Of a stretch of 64,000 nt of DNA, positions 46,940 through 59,143 are shown one piece after another. The DNA lies in the NCBI RefSeq assembly GCF_004379255.2, contig NC_056049.1:17592063-17656062 (forward strand). The letters run 5' to 3'. Source of the DNA: Salvia splendens. Lineage: Eukaryota; Streptophyta; Magnoliopsida; Lamiales; Lamiaceae. The position numbers and the translations under genes were made by a program. The number at the start of each line of letters is the position of its first letter. Position 1 is the first letter of the stretch. Below the pieces are notes generated by a model that made no database searches, had not been told where the DNA came from, and worked only from the letters and a program-made list of their open reading frames with translations.

Positions 46940-47249
46940 AGTCCTAATGTGAACTACATACTAAATGTCAAGTGCACCGACGCCCTTGATGACCTTGGAT
47001 TGATTGGGAGAATGGACAAAGGAAGGAGGGGCGAGACGAGGCCGAACAAGTGAGCCGGCGAGTGAAAGGGCGCCCAAGAAGAGCCACATGTCTAAGAGGC
47101 TCAAAGAGGGCGGAGTCTTCTGGCTGACAAATTGTTGCCAAGTAACATGGGCGGACCTACATGAAGAGGGCAAGGGGTTTCCGCCCCTATTAAATTCATC
47201 TTTCACTTAATTTTTTTTCTTTTTAAAAATTTTTTAATTTGAAAATCTA
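46940..47249. other. Intergenic DNA with a hAT-like edge
   Basis: At 47139-47190 the words catgggcggacctac and gggcaaggggtttccgcccc resemble the left edge of a Tip100-type hAT (compare CAGTGGCGGATCCAGG at 55285). The matching right end is not convincing. Upstream minus-strand frames have no recognised motif. Confidence 0.35.
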
Positions 47250-47384
47250 GCCTAGGGCATACCGTACCGGAAATTACAGTATGACAAAATTCCATACCGA
47301 TACCGTTACCATACCGTAATAACGGTATGTGGTATGGTAATGGTATACCGAAAAAACCTATTGTATCCAAAATATTTGTAAATG

Positions 47385-47422
<38 letters not shown>

Positions 47423-47815
47423 GTAATATATATATTATATTTAATTTTTTTTAAATTTTATTTTATATAATATATATATAAATGTAATAACATTTTTTTA
47501 AAATTTAATATAATAAATATCCAAAATATTACATTTAATTTTTTTTAAATTTTAGAGAATTCTATTTTTAATTTTTTAATATAATATATATAAATATAAT
47601 ATATATATTATAACATATTTAATATTAATATATATATAATAATCTATCGGTATATCGGTATACCACGGTATAGAAAAATTGATACCGTTACCGTACCGAA
47701 ACATTGCGGTATGGTATCATACCGTACCGAAAACTGCGGTATACCGAAAAATCAGTATTTTCGGTATTTTTCCAGTACGGTAAGTCCGATATTTTGGTAT
47801 AAATTCCCACCCCCA
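47250..47815. mobile_element. Non-autonomous hAT-like element rich in GGTATACCG words
   Basis: Both ends (47255-47350 and 47645-47800) are packed with ataccgtacc/ggtataccg words in inverted arrangement. The right end read inward is GGGGTGGGAATTTATACC. The left end (AGGGCATACCGTACCGG) seems to have lost a few bases. The centre is AT-rich and without genes. Confidence 0.6.
47384..47420. repeat. (AT)n microsatellite
   Basis: Alternating AT run in the centre of the GGTATACCG element. Confidence 0.95.
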
Positions 47816-47817
47816 TG

Positions 47818-48948
47818 CATGGGTGGATCCAGGATTTAAAAATCGTGGGGTCGGACGAGATAATTAATATAATAATATTATATATATTATAAAAATACAT
47901 TACAAATAAAATTATCTTTGTTTTATCACGATAGTTGACTTTTACGAGTTCATATTTTTAACTTTTACGAATATTCATATTTTGAAGCTGGCCGAAATTT
48001 TATCATTGGAAATAATTGCAAACATATCTTCCAGTCGTTGATTGTGTTCAACATTAGCACCAGAAGAACAGATAAAACTCATGAGAACAGATACAAACTC
48101 AAGATATTTTTAAAATAAATTTATCCATTGATTTAATATGGATGGTAATTAAAATCAATAATAAAAAAAACATAAGTATATAATTATTATATTCATAAAA
48201 ATTAGGTCAAATAAACAAAATAAAAGTAAAAAAATAATAAAACATGATTAAAAGAATATCAATAACGCACCAATTTTTTTTGTGCAAAGCCTATGCCCCT
48301 CAAAAATCTTAATCTTAGTCTCCTACTATAACTTTCTATTTAATCAAAATAATAATTGGGTAGAAATATAGAATTTTTATTTATAAAGAAAGTTGTAACT
48401 CTTGTAATAAAGATAAAATTATTTAAAAAGGACAGTATTGACTGATTTTTTTAACTAATAAACTTAAATAAATTAGGAATTTATGTAAATTTGTGGGAAA
48501 ATTAAGGAGAAAAAAAGTTAATACTACATGGCTTAGAAAATTATTGGCAGGCGAATTAAATGAAAAAGCAGTATTAACGGCGAGTGACCAGAGGCAATCA
48601 ATTAGATTTTTTACTTATAGATTTTCTAACCCAATCAATAGGAGTATTAACCACTCCTCAGCCCAAAAATCAATATTAACCTCTCTGTTCATCTTCTTCG
48701 TTGATAATGCATCAGCTTCTGCAACCCCTCCCCTTATCTATCTCTACTCTATTCTTATTAGAATTGTTCCTTTCTCCTCTTAGTTTTTGGAAAAGGCGGA
48801 AGGCTTCGGGTAGAGTTGAAGCTGGCCGTGGGGGTCGGAGACGGAACTGCACCAGGTCAAAGGTCGAAGATGATGTTTTCCGGCCGTGTTCGGTGGACCG
48901 CCGGTGGGGTCGGCCGACCCCGCGCGACCCCACCTGGATCCGCCGATG
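47818..48948. mobile_element. Non-autonomous Tip100-type hAT (1131 bp)
   Basis: Inverted ends CATGGGTGGATCCAGG (left) and CATCGGCGGATCCAGG (right, other strand) are flanked by a perfect 8-bp duplication CCCCCATG (47810-47817, 48949-48956). The interior is AT-rich, with a GC-rich right end (48815-48945) holding the short palindrome GGGGTCGGCCGACCCC. The frames at 48493-48783 and 48816-49037 have no known motif and are unlikely to be genes. Confidence 0.88.
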
Positions 48949-48956
48949 CCCCCATG

Positions 48957-49241
48957 TGTGCGTCCGTGCTGACCGATTGGGACTTCACCCCTATAAAAGT
49001 CTTCAACATCATCAATATAGGAATAATTAATTGTTGACTCACGTTCAACAAAACTTTCAACCATTTCGCAAAAAATGGAAGGCATACGAAAGAGATACGA
49101 AACAAGTAGTCGGCTTCAAACAACTGAAAAAAAAAGTTCTTCAAATACACGAATAAATATTTCTAAATTGATTCTATAAGGAGAAAAAACTCAACACTAT
49201 CCACCAACCACATAAAAACATCAACACACAATTACATTATA
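48957..49241. other. Intergenic DNA
   Basis: No gene. A minus-strand frame (48970-49150) faintly resembles the N-terminal region of Harbinger nucleases but is too weak to name. Confidence 0.4.
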
Positions 49242-49497
49242 CTCCCTCCGTCCCACAATAAATGTCACTACTCCTTTTCATTTCGGTCTGTCCCACAATA
49301 ATTGTCACACTTCATTTTTACCATAAATGGGAAGTAGGTCTCACATTCCACTAACTCATTTCACTCACATTTTATTATAAAACCAATATAGAAAAGTGAG
49401 TCCTACATTCCACTAACTTTTTCAACAAATTTTTCTTTAAATTTCTTAAAACTCGTGCCCACAATAAAAGTCACAATTATTGTGGGACGGAGGGAGT
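49242..49497. mobile_element. Stowaway-like MITE (256 bp)
   Basis: CTCCCTCCGTCCCACAATAA at the left, and the exact complement of CTCCCTCCGTCCCACAATAA at the right. TA precedes the left end. Confidence 0.9.
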
Positions 49498-49649
49498 GAT
49501 AATACCAATTAACAAAAAGCAAGTGTACAAGAAAATTAGAGAAAAGAGGCATGGGCTAAGAAAAAAATATTTTAATATTTAGATGCAAAAAGATACAAAA
49601 AATAATAATAAACTAAATACTTAAAAAGGAAAATAAAATAAATGTTGAA

Positions 49650-50138
49650 CTAGAAGAATCCATGGCGACAGTTCCCACCATGCAACACATTGAACAAGAT
49701 GATCGCCAACTCCTTTTGAATCCCATCACTCTCTCGATCCATCCGGGCCCGGTGATACTCCCTCACGACGACGTCGGGCACCACCACCCCCCGGCACAGG
49801 GGGCACGTGGCCCGGTGCCACCGCAGCCACTTCTCGAGGCAGCTCCGGTGGAACACATGGCCGCAATCCACGAGCTCCATCGCCTCGTCTCCCGGCTCAA
49901 ATTCCGACAAACAAACGCTGCATTCCTTCCAATAATTCGGGTGATTCGAGATTGCGAAATTGGAGGTCTTCTTGTTGATGATGGATCTGTATTTGTAGCT
50001 CAAGCTTATGTGCTTGCAATGCTTCGACAGAATAACAATGGCTAACACCGTTAATCGGAATAGTTTGGGAAGGATCTCCACCATGAAATTGGCTAGGATT
50101 TCATCTAAGAAAGCCAACATGTTTGATAATGCTCTCAT
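49650..50138 (-). CDS. RING-H2 finger protein, XERICO/RHA2-like E3 ubiquitin ligase
   Basis: A single-exon protein of 162 residues from ATG 50138. The N-terminus has a hydrophobic segment (LFRLTVLAIVIL), likely a membrane anchor. The C-terminal half has a complete RING-H2 finger: CSVCLSEF, CGHVFHRSCLEKWL, then CPLC, with all eight zinc ligands and the conserved Trp in the EKWLRW region. Proteins of this shape act as RING E3 ligases; XERICO in Arabidopsis raises abscisic acid levels. The frame is open further upstream with no good start. A TATA-like TTTATATA at 50270-50277 would place transcription just before an in-frame ATG at 50237, so 50138 is preferred. No breaks are seen. Confidence 0.85.
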   Translation of the reverse strand: MRALSNMLAFLDEILANFMVEILPKLFRLTVLAIVILSKHCKHISLSYKYRSIINKKTSNFAISNHPNYWKECSVCLSEFEPGDEAMELVDCGHVFHRSCLEKWLRWHRATCPLCRGVVVPDVVVREYHRARMDRESDGIQKELAIILFNVLHGGNCRHGFF

Positions 50139-50269
50139 CTCATCACTTTTTTTAATAGGTTGTATAGTAGTTTGAGGGCAAACAATTGTATATATATATG
50201 TAAATTCCTTAGTGTGTTTGTGAATATTTGGATCCATGGATTTGAAAACACTTTTAAAGTTTTGGTAGG

Positions 50270-50277
50270 TATATAAA
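50270..50277 (-). promoter_or_regulatory. TATA-like box of the RING-H2 gene
   Basis: The minus strand reads GCTTTATATACC, 132 bases before the chosen start codon. Confidence 0.45.
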
Positions 50278-50312
50278 GCAAGACTATGAGTATATGTGCA
50301 TGATACCACCAA

Positions 50313-50660
50313 CTCTTATGATAATGAGAGTTTTCTTAAATAATGGTATAGATTGCATTTGACCTCGTAATAAAAAAACTCATTTAATGTATGGCAACCA
50401 TAATTGTCGTGAATACTAATGTTAGTAACTTGTGTCTTACTATAATGATTGGTTATAAATATCTGATATTAGTACTATAACATAACATGTACACGTTCTG
50501 CCCTATTAAAAACAAAATATTTCATAAAATAAACTTTACTTTTTTCTCTTTGTTAATTTACTCCTTCTTTATTACCTTTAAAACAACACTATACAAAATC
50601 TCGTGCCGAAAACCAAATATTTTATATTTATTGGGATGGAAACGCATGTTTTTATATATA
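50313..50660. other. Upstream region of the RING-H2 gene
   Basis: AT-rich, no gene. It would be the distal promoter. Confidence 0.4.
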
Positions 50661-50875
50661 CTCCCTCCGTCTCATAAAAATATGGGCAATACGTATGACA
50701 CGCGAATTAAGACAAATTTGGTAAAATAAGAGAGATGAAGAAAATGATATGAGAAAGTAAAAGAGATGATGAGAGTGGTAGTTAAAGTAATGTTAATGAA
50801 TAGTGAGACCTACATTATTTAATTAATATAACTTTCCAAAAATGAAATGCACATATTTTTATGGGACATGTGAAG
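50661..50875. mobile_element. Stowaway-like MITE
   Basis: CTCCCTCCGTCTCATAAAAAT after TA on the left. On the right, ATTTTTATGGGACATGTGAAG then TA. Confidence 0.75.
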
Positions 50876-51467
50876 TATAAATTAAATAGTTCTATTTTGT
50901 AATTCGAATTTTGTAGTTGGTGGTCGGGAAGGATAACTTGAAAGTTTCACAAATATGAGAAGTGTTGGTTTATTTTTTCAAGTTTACAAGTTTTACTAGA
51001 ATTAATATAAGGTTTTGGTTCAAGATACAAGAAACACAGATGCTGTATTATGAAGGTACAAGCTATCTCTACCTACCACGTCTAAGAAAAAAAAATACTA
51101 CTGCTACTATATTTTTGGTACGTATTCATAAATAGTCATTCCGTTTCCTAAAAATAGAATTTTTTCATTTTTAATTTGTTTTTTAAAAATAGAAACTTCT
51201 TATTTTAGGAAATGTACCCCCACAATCCACTAACATTAATTCGTCTATTTTTTCTTCCCGTCTCTTTGACTTTATCTATTTTTCTCTTACTTTTCCAATT
51301 TTATATTAAAATGTGTCGTTTCTAAAATTTTAATTTTATAAGAAATGGACCTAATAAGTCTCACAAAAAAATTTACTAGTATAGTGTAATTTGAGATTGT
51401 TAATCATTTTATTCGGTGAGGGAGATAGTCGAGTTTTAATCTAACTTAATTTTTCCGTAGCCAAATA
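50876..51467. other. AT-rich intergenic DNA with a degenerate MITE
   Basis: 51135-51360 has the internal order of a Stowaway-type MITE (tcattccgtttcctaaaaat, then ttttacttttccaattttata), but the terminal repeats are decayed. Confidence 0.45.
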
Positions 51468-51671
51468 CTTTCTCTGTCCCATTAGAAATGAAACGTTTTC
51501 TTTTTTGGTTTGTCCCATTAAAAACATAAAACGTTTTCTAAAATGGAAACAACTCTATCTCTACTCTTTCATCTCTCTTACTTTACTCTCTCTTCATTAA
51601 CTCACAAAACAATATTACATAAAATACCGTGTCAATTCTCAAATATTTCATATTTAATGGAACGGAGGGAG
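51468..51671. mobile_element. Stowaway-like MITE (204 bp)
   Basis: CTTTCTCTGTCCCATTAGAAAT after TA. The right end AATGGAACGGAGGGAG is followed by TA (51672-51673). Confidence 0.8.
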
Positions 51672-51675
51672 TACG

Positions 51676-51749
51676 TTCCATCGTTGTTGTTCTTGTAATC
51701 ATATGTAATTGTTTCCATCGTTGTTGTTCTTGTAATCATATGTAATTGT
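51676..51749. repeat. 37-bp tandem duplication
   Basis: ttccatcgttgttgttcttg and the following 17 bases are repeated immediately, a few bases from the right edge of the MITE at 51671. Confidence 0.85.
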
Positions 51750-52805
51750 GTAGTCGATATTTTGCCTCAAAATATAAACATATATAGAAATAAATCGTTA
51801 TCGCTCGATGTTGAATGGCCTCAATTTTTTTTATATCAATGTTCACGTCTTTTAGATCTTCCAATAAGTTATTGACGCTTTGAATCTTCATGCTGCGTCA
51901 CCATCCATTTCATTTTCTTCTAGAATAACTCCCACTGCTCCATGATACAATGATCCATATTATAACCTTGTTTATATTTTTTAAAAGATAAGTAGACCTC
52001 TCACATTTTATCAAATTATTAACGTATACACTATAATATTAATATATATAAAAATGGATTATATATTTCACAAATTTTCTACCAACTTTACTTGCGTTTC
52101 GTTAAATATGCATTTTATGATTACGTAGAATTCTTGGAATTTCAAAAATCAAACTACATAACCAATTGTTTAATTGAAGATGTCATACTATTAGTATATA
52201 TTTATACATAGAAAGGCAGTGACGCCATATTCCGATTTTGAATCTAGATTTGATGAGTTGTGCGGTTGGTGACACATTTTAAGAGGGCTCATGGACCATT
52301 AACGTGCACTACTACAAACAATCATGAATCAACAAACGCACTAAAACTAACCAAATTATTTCAAGTATAATTGTGACATTTGAGTGAATTGTATACCACT
52401 GAATATATCACACCATTCCTTAAGGCTTTAAGTTTCAAACCACATATTTCGTGGATCGAGTTCGTCACTAGAGCAACATTTTTTAATGCAAAATCAAAGG
52501 AGGAAAGTGTTTTTTTGGACTTATAAAAGTCAAGTCTGCGAGTTGAATAATCATCCATTGTACACTGCCAAATTTCACCAAAGTGAACCCCAAAAGGTAA
52601 TCTAATTGAAAATCACAAGCCTTCTTTTTTTTAAATGCGTATCTTTACACATATAATAATAATAATATAAAAAGAAAGTGAAAATATTGAAAAACAAGAT
52701 AAAGAAAAGAATGATCTAATCATGCGCGTTTTATTCCTAGGCTGCTGCGTTTTGCACCACAACACAAGTTGTTGTGCTTTTATGGATCCATAAGATGCCA
52801 TCTTT
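51750..52805. other. AT-rich intergenic DNA
   Basis: About 1 kb. One short minus frame (52361-52558) has no motif or context. Confidence 0.55.
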
Positions 52806-53398
52806 TAATGCCGAATTCAAAAATTTTATTTTGGGGTGCGATAAAGTACTTGGAGATTTAAAATTCAATCTATCTTCTTTTTTTTATATACTATATAAAA
52901 GTAGATTAATTTTTTTATATTTTTACTTGAAAATGTTTCAGTGTCAGACATGATTTTTTGGATATTTATATTAAAAAGAATTCAATTTAGTTTTGATTTT
53001 TTTTAATTATTTAAACTAAAATAAACCACATCATATCATATTTTTAATATAAATCCCAAATCTAAGCATTAAAAATCATAATATCCGACCATACACGCTT
53101 TATTGTGTATAAAATAAATGAAAGAATAAATAATAAATTATTATATTTAATCAAACATTAGATAGAAACTATAAACAAATTATTTAATTAATCAAAACAT
53201 AGAAACTATAACCAATTAGTATTAGATATAAACTATAATCAAAACAGAAAAAAGCGAATTGAGAGAATAGCAGAAATTACTATTTTTTGAGGAGTCGATC
53301 CTGAAGTCAATGCTTTACCACTAGGCAACTTAAGATATACTATTTGGGTTATATTTGCACCCTTGGTTCTTAACTAGATCCGCCAGTGCCATTTTCTT
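52806..53398. mobile_element. Degenerate non-autonomous Tip100-type hAT
   Basis: The right end read inward, CACTGGCGGATCTAGTTAAG, matches the Tip100-type terminus. The left end TAATGCCGAATTC followed by AAATTTTATTTTGGGGTGCGA matches the usual inner sequence. Flanks CCATCTTT and CCATTTTC could be an 8-bp duplication with two changes. A tRNA-like stretch lies inside at 53289-53330. Confidence 0.55.
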
Positions 53399-53406
53399 CA
53401 CAATCA

Positions 53407-53957
53407 CTAGTTAATATCATCCGTCTCCTGAAGGGAAATGAGTCAACCTAAATGATGGAATATCGCTCTCATCAAAAAGATATAAATAACTTTTATAGTT
53501 AGGAGGGTATTTGGTCCAAAAAAAAAAATACCAAAGTCCCTTCAGCGATCTTGAATTGATGTTTAGGGATATCTGGTGATATTTTAAAGAATAAGGACCA
53601 CAGATTATATTAGTTCAATATTTAGAGACCTAAAATGTACTTAGTAAACAAAAAAATATTTATTGATAATATCATGTAGTAGGTGATTGTCGCATGTCTT
53701 GTTCATCTTGAATATTGAATTTGAATTGAAGTGTGTGTGCCTTCATGTTATATCATCCTTAAGATCCATGCCGCCACTAATACACATGAAGTAATGAAAT
53801 ATTCTTTCTACGTCAACAAACAAAATTGCGAATCAATTTTACAGCAGTTTGTCAGAACTCATACAACACAAAACCAAACCTCGATATCCCCTCAAGGATA
53901 CAAAACTCAACAAAAACTAATCACAAAATTGACATCCTTGGAACCAGACCTCATTGC
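53407..53957 (-). other. 3' flank of the IST1-like gene
   Basis: AT-rich; likely 3' UTR in the last 200 bases. Short open frames here have no motif. Confidence 0.4.
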
Positions 53958-55284
53958 TTACTTAGAGCCTTGAGATGTGAACATGTTTGGGTACGAGAAA
54001 TCCATATCGTCATCCATTGGTGACAATGGCTGAGTTCGGTTAAGACTGCTATAGCTGAAAGCATTGTCGCTCTGAGAGTAGGAATCGAATACGCCCTTTG
54101 CATCATCAGAAGAGTGTTCTGAGGCGCTCTTTCGGCCTGGAGAGGCGAAGAGGGTGTTAGAATGCGCAAACGGGTTTATTGCATCTAAATCAACCTCCTC
54201 TTTGAGGCCTGTCTTGGTTTTGTCGAGGTGGAACGGATTCTCAGATTCAGAATACGAGAAATCTTCTCTCTATTTCTTCATGAGCTCAGTTATACGAAGT
54301 TCAGCAAGGCTACATGCTGATCGTACAGCTGCTGCTGCACCCTATGCTGTCTCTGCGGCTGCCTCAGCAGCAGAGACAACGTCTTGGAAATCAGCTTTAT
54401 CATCGATTGTCTTCATGGCAGAGGGCGATGGACCATTTTCTTCCATAGGAAATGGTTCTTCCAACTGCGAAAGATTCACTTTATCCAATGATATATTTGC
54501 TTCATTCATGCCTTTATTTGACTGTGATGGCTTCTGCATAGGAACTTCTGGAAAGCCTATGATTACAAAATCTTCATCAGAATCAGGGTGTTCACCCACA
54601 GCTGATTGTGAGGTAGTAGACATAGCCTCATCATTATGCGCGTTGGTAAATGGAGCTCGGGGTCCGGGATCACTGACAAACCGGATTGGCCCATCCTGGA
54701 TAGAAACGTCACCAATGTAACGCAAGAAGCTAAAAATCTCAATGGAGGTACAGAAGTGATTCTCACCAGCAAGTCGTCACGAGTTTTCAGTAAGTCATTT
54801 TCCGAAGAACTTGGATCCCAATCAAGCTCATGCTCTTTGGCAATTTCCTTTAGCAGTTTCAGTTTAACATCAGGAGATGGAGCTCGGACGGATAAAAGTT
54901 CAACCAACTGCAACATCTAGCCGTTAAAGGATTCATAAAAGGAGCTAACACAAGCTGTTAAAAGATGACAGTTTATGTATAACCTGCCGATTGACACCAC
55001 AGTCGGATATAAGCTCAGCTGCAGAAGACACGAATTCTTTACCGTATTTATCAGAAAACAACGTTTGGACCTGATGCAACTCTGGCAGATCAGTGCACCT
55101 CGGTGCAGCAAAGCATACACTAGAATTGGCTTCTTTCAAGTCCAGAGGGCATTCCCTGATAATCATACAACATAAAGAGCTTAACCTCATAACACATACA
55201 CTTCCACATATAGATTCATTACATTTCAGGAGAAGCTGGTATTAGTACTATTAATTGACATGAGAAATGAAACTGATATAGCAG

Positions 55285-58200
55285 CAGTGGCGGATCCAGG
55301 ATTAAAAAACGGAGGGGGCGAAATAAAATAATAAATAATAAAATATTAAATATAATACTTCAATATGTTTTTTTAGCAAAATGAAAGTCTATTATAATTC
55401 AAGTAGCTCTAGCATCTGTTAACCGAGACAACTGATTTCTACGGGTATCCATATCTTGAAAACGTTTCAAGATTCTTTCATTAGAAACACTAGCAAAGAT
55501 GGATCTTTCATTGTATACTACCAAACTGTCATTCAACCACTCATCTCCCATCCTATTCCGCAAGTCAGTCTTGATAAATTTCATTGCTGAAAATACTCTT
55601 TCAACAGATGCAGTCGCTACAGGTAAGATCAATACCAACTCAATCAGACGATAAACCAACGGAAAAACTTTATCTTTCTTGGTTTCAACAATCTTCTGAG
55701 ATAGGCTAGCCAAATCTTCAATACCATTCAATCGTGCATCTCTTCTCACAACATCAACAAAAGTTTCAAGTTGTTTAAACAATTCAGTATGTTGAGTCGA
55801 TGTGAAGTCCTTTGGGTAAAGAGTAGCAAGATGAACAAGCTTATGAACGTTAAAAGCAATCATTTTTTGGATCGAGGCATGCCATACAACTTAGTAAGTC
55901 TGCGGATGCCTCAGAGAAACGATTTTCCATCTCTTGTGTAAGTAAGTCGACGACCTAATTGACACACAAGAAAGATTAAATATCAAGATGATTCTAATTT
56001 AGTAAATGAATAAGATATTAAATTTCAAATTACCTGACAAAATATTTCAACACGATAATGATGGTAGTTCTTGATGTTTGAACCATTCCTCTTACTAATC
56101 CGCTTTGGAGCATCATCATCCATGTTTGTTATTGAAATGTCATTTGCCCTACAAAAATCATTCACTTCTTGCAAGAGAGTATCCCATCCAAATTCTCGAA
56201 ATGATCTCAAGCTTTCTTTCACATTCTCCATCAAGAAAATCGCATTTAAAATATCTTGATCTCTTTGTTGCAAGGCACAAGACAATGGTTTAATAACCCC
56301 CAACAAATGTTTAATCAACATAAGGATGAATACAAATTCAAAAGTCTCCATTTTCTGTACGAGACCTATAGCTTTGCCCCTTGTTTCATATTCTTCTCCA
56401 TCAACAAGTACGTTTTCAAGTACTTCGGTTACTGACTGCCACATATTTGCAAGACGAATCACGGTGACATAATGAGATCCCCATCGAGTATCACATGGTC
56501 TCTTCAAAGAAGTTTCTTGATTTTGGCCTCTACCAGTACCGATTTCCCCATTCTCTATCATTTCAACTAGTCTATCGTGCTCAATTAGTCGAATCATATC
56601 AGCCCTTTTGCAAGAAGAACCACATGGTGTGACAATCGAGATAAGATAACTGAAAAAATCACAAACATATTGATTTGTCTTGCACACGGCCACACATACC
56701 AATTGAAGTTGGTGGGCAAAACAATGGACATACCAAGCTGGTGAATTTTCCTTTAAAATTAGTGCTTTCAATCCATTGCATTCACCTCGCATGTTTGATG
56801 CTCCATCGTATCCTTGGCCTCTCAATCTTGACAAAGATAACTTAAACTTAGCAAATACGGAGTCAATTGCCTCTTTCAAACAAACTGATGTAGTTTTTTT
56901 GACATGAACCAAAGCTAAAAACCTTTCAATTATCTGACCATCCTTGTTCACAAATCTTATGACAATTGCCATTTGCTCCTTTGTTGAGCAATCACGTGAC
57001 TCATCAACTAGGATTGAAAGTGTCTGTCTCCAAGTTCTCCCAATATATCAAGTGTGGTTTCCACCGCACAAGCATTAGCCATATCTTTTTGGACTGATGG
57101 AGAAGTCATTTGGTTATTTCTAGGGGCATTTTTCAAAATCACTTTACCAACTTCATCATTCCTCAAACCATACCATTCTAATAACTCAAGAAAATTACCT
57201 TTGTTCAAAGACGTAGATGACTCGTCATGTCCCCTAAAAGGCAAACCTTGAATCAAAAGAAAACGAACTACATCAACAGTTGCAGTCAATCGAATTCGAT
57301 ATTCCTTTTCTTTTGTTGTCATACCTCTACTTACAACATAAGTCACACTTTGCCTTTGATTGACAAAATTTTCATATTCTATCCTTGCTTTGTTGTGTGC
57401 ACTACTTTTATCCCCAACATGCGCCTTGAATTTTTCTAGTGCTTTTTTCCAATTAGAACAATCACAACTAGTGAAGGCTTCATCTCCCGGTGCCACATAA
57501 CCACGCTTGAAAAGAAAACAGTAAAAGCAATATGCGGCATGTTTCGCTTCACTATATTCTAGCCAATCATAATCTTTGTACCAAGCATCTCTAAAACTCC
57601 TATTATCTTTTCCTTGACGCGTTCTTTGAAAAATATTACCCTTTGGTTGACAAGGGCCTTTTGCTACATATTCTCTACGAATACGATCCCAGATATTCAC
57701 ACCATATTCTGCAATTGGTTTTCGCAAACCAGGATCAGCCTTGATTTCACTTTCATTTATATCATCATTCTCCATCAAATTTTCTTCAGCATTCTGTGCT
57801 TCTAGTTCTGGACAAGAATCCAAAATTCTTGGTCTTTTTCCAAAATATTTCTCCATACCTAATGAAACAAAAAAAGGTATAATTATAAAATATTATAACA
57901 AAGTAACTATCATTTACTCACTTTATACTATCCATGGGACCACACTTTGTCAATAGCATTTACAACATACCACATGGAACCCACCCAATGTTTTATATAT
58001 ACACCACTAACTACTTCGGCACTTCTCATTTTATAGCCATTCCAAATTTTCAATCTCTTTAAAATTCAAATGCAGCTGTTGTATTTTTTTTCCTATTCCA
58101 AGTTTCAACTATGAGTTGCTGCTGCCTCTTTAATCTTCTAAGCTACTTTTTTTTTCCTATTCCAAAAGGAAAATATTTAATCTTTCCTCAATGGCTAAAT

Positions 58201-58749
58201 GCCTAAAATCTACAAATTCAAAGACATGAATTTGAATTTTAAAACACAACACACCTTCAAATTTATGAAATTATGCTTCTGGAATTTGAGAATGGTTGAG
58301 CTTCTTCTTGAGATGGAAATTGGAGAGGCAGCAGTCAGCAGGGGCGGACTTGTGGAGTTGTGGTTGTGGAGTCCGGAGGGTGGACGGCACGGAGGAAATC
58401 AGAGCTTCGCTGGGAGCAGACTTGTCACTCCCTCCGCCATAGCGTATGGAATTTGGGGATTTCTTTAGGGCTGAAGTTTATTCATTATTAGTTTTTATTT
58501 ATTAGAGTTTAATTTTATTGAAAAGGTAGATACGGTTGGGCTTTTAGTTCTTTTTTAATTGGGCTTGAGTTGAGTTTTAAAATTTTATTTCAATTGAGCT
58601 TGGGAGATAATAATTATTTTTTTTCGATCAACGAGGCGACGTCGGAGACAACAGAGGGGGCGGATATGGAAAATATACATCCGAGATAAGGGAAAATTAG
58701 TCGCATGGAGGGGGCGACCGCCCCCTCCTGCCCCCCTGATCCGCCACTG
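55285..58749 (-). mobile_element. Tip100-type hAT transposon, nearly complete
   Basis: Inverted ends CAGTGGCGGATCCAGGA (left) and CAGTGGCGGATCAGGGG (right, other strand). Flanks TATAGCAG (55277-55284) and TATACAAG (58750-58757) look like an 8-bp duplication with two changes. It carries a single transposase gene in the same orientation as the host IST1-like gene, and lies in that gene's third intron. Confidence 0.88.
55399..57856 (-). pseudogene. Tip100-type hAT transposase (TTF zinc finger, DUF4371, hATC), two frameshifts
   Basis: The N-terminal part (57008-57856) has the TTF-type zinc finger (HAAYCFYCFLFKRGY, SCDCSNWKKALEKFKAH) and the start of the DUF4371 region. One base is lost near 57025 and the reading continues as ILVDESRDCSTKEQMA with the first catalytic Asp. 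YDGASNMRGECNGLKAL has the second. A 79-bp intron (55955-56033) splits the gene. After it, a one-base change in an A-run near 55865 shifts the frame again. The C-terminal hATC domain (ILPVATASVERVFSAMKF) holds the catalytic Glu and ends at 55399. With only two single-base lesions, this copy was intact recently. Confidence 0.9.
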
Positions 58750-58908
58750 TATACAAGTATATAGTAATATTTAACACATTGAGCAATAGGGTCCAGTTAG
58801 GTTAATTGACAACTATGTTAACAACCTACATTATGGAGATGTCAACTAAATGTAGTTGACATACATAGTCTTCTATTGACATCTAAATGTATGTCTTCTA
58901 TTGACATA

Positions 58909-59143
58909 CTCCCTCCGTCCCGTGCTACTCGCACGTTTGCTTTTCGACTCGTCACAAAGTCCTTACACTATTTATAATTTAAGTTAGAATTAATGCATTT
59001 AATTAATATGTTAGTTTAAGTTAAGAGCTCTTTTATTAAGTGATGTCTCATTACACCTAAAATTCTTTTTTAATTACACAAAAAAATCAATCCCAAATTT
59101 ACGGCCTAAAATGAAAAGTACGAGTAGCATGGGACGGAGGGAG
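58909..59143. mobile_element. Stowaway-like MITE (235 bp)
   Basis: CTCCCTCCGTCCCGTGCTAC at the left, and the complement of CTCCCTCCGTCCCATGCTAC at the right, with TA on both sides (58907-58908, 59144-59145). It lies in intron 3 of the IST1-like gene. Confidence 0.92.

Noticed and set aside
48970..49150. Possible Harbinger nuclease N-terminal fragment on the minus strand
   Set aside because: Only a few residues (a YLFR-like word) resemble the family; too weak to annotate.
53289..53330. tRNA-like words on the minus strand (GCCTAGTGGTAAAGC and GGATCGACTCC)
   Set aside because: The distance between the A-box-like and B-box-like words is too short, no acceptor stem or anticodon arm can be formed, and it lies within a hAT-like element. 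A SINE relic is possible but unsupported.
54563..54766. Continuation of the IST1-like exon 5 frame through 54563
   Set aside because: A good donor follows DDLL at 54766 and a good acceptor (TATCCAG) at 54696 opens the expected exon 6 in phase; the read-through frame has no family similarity.
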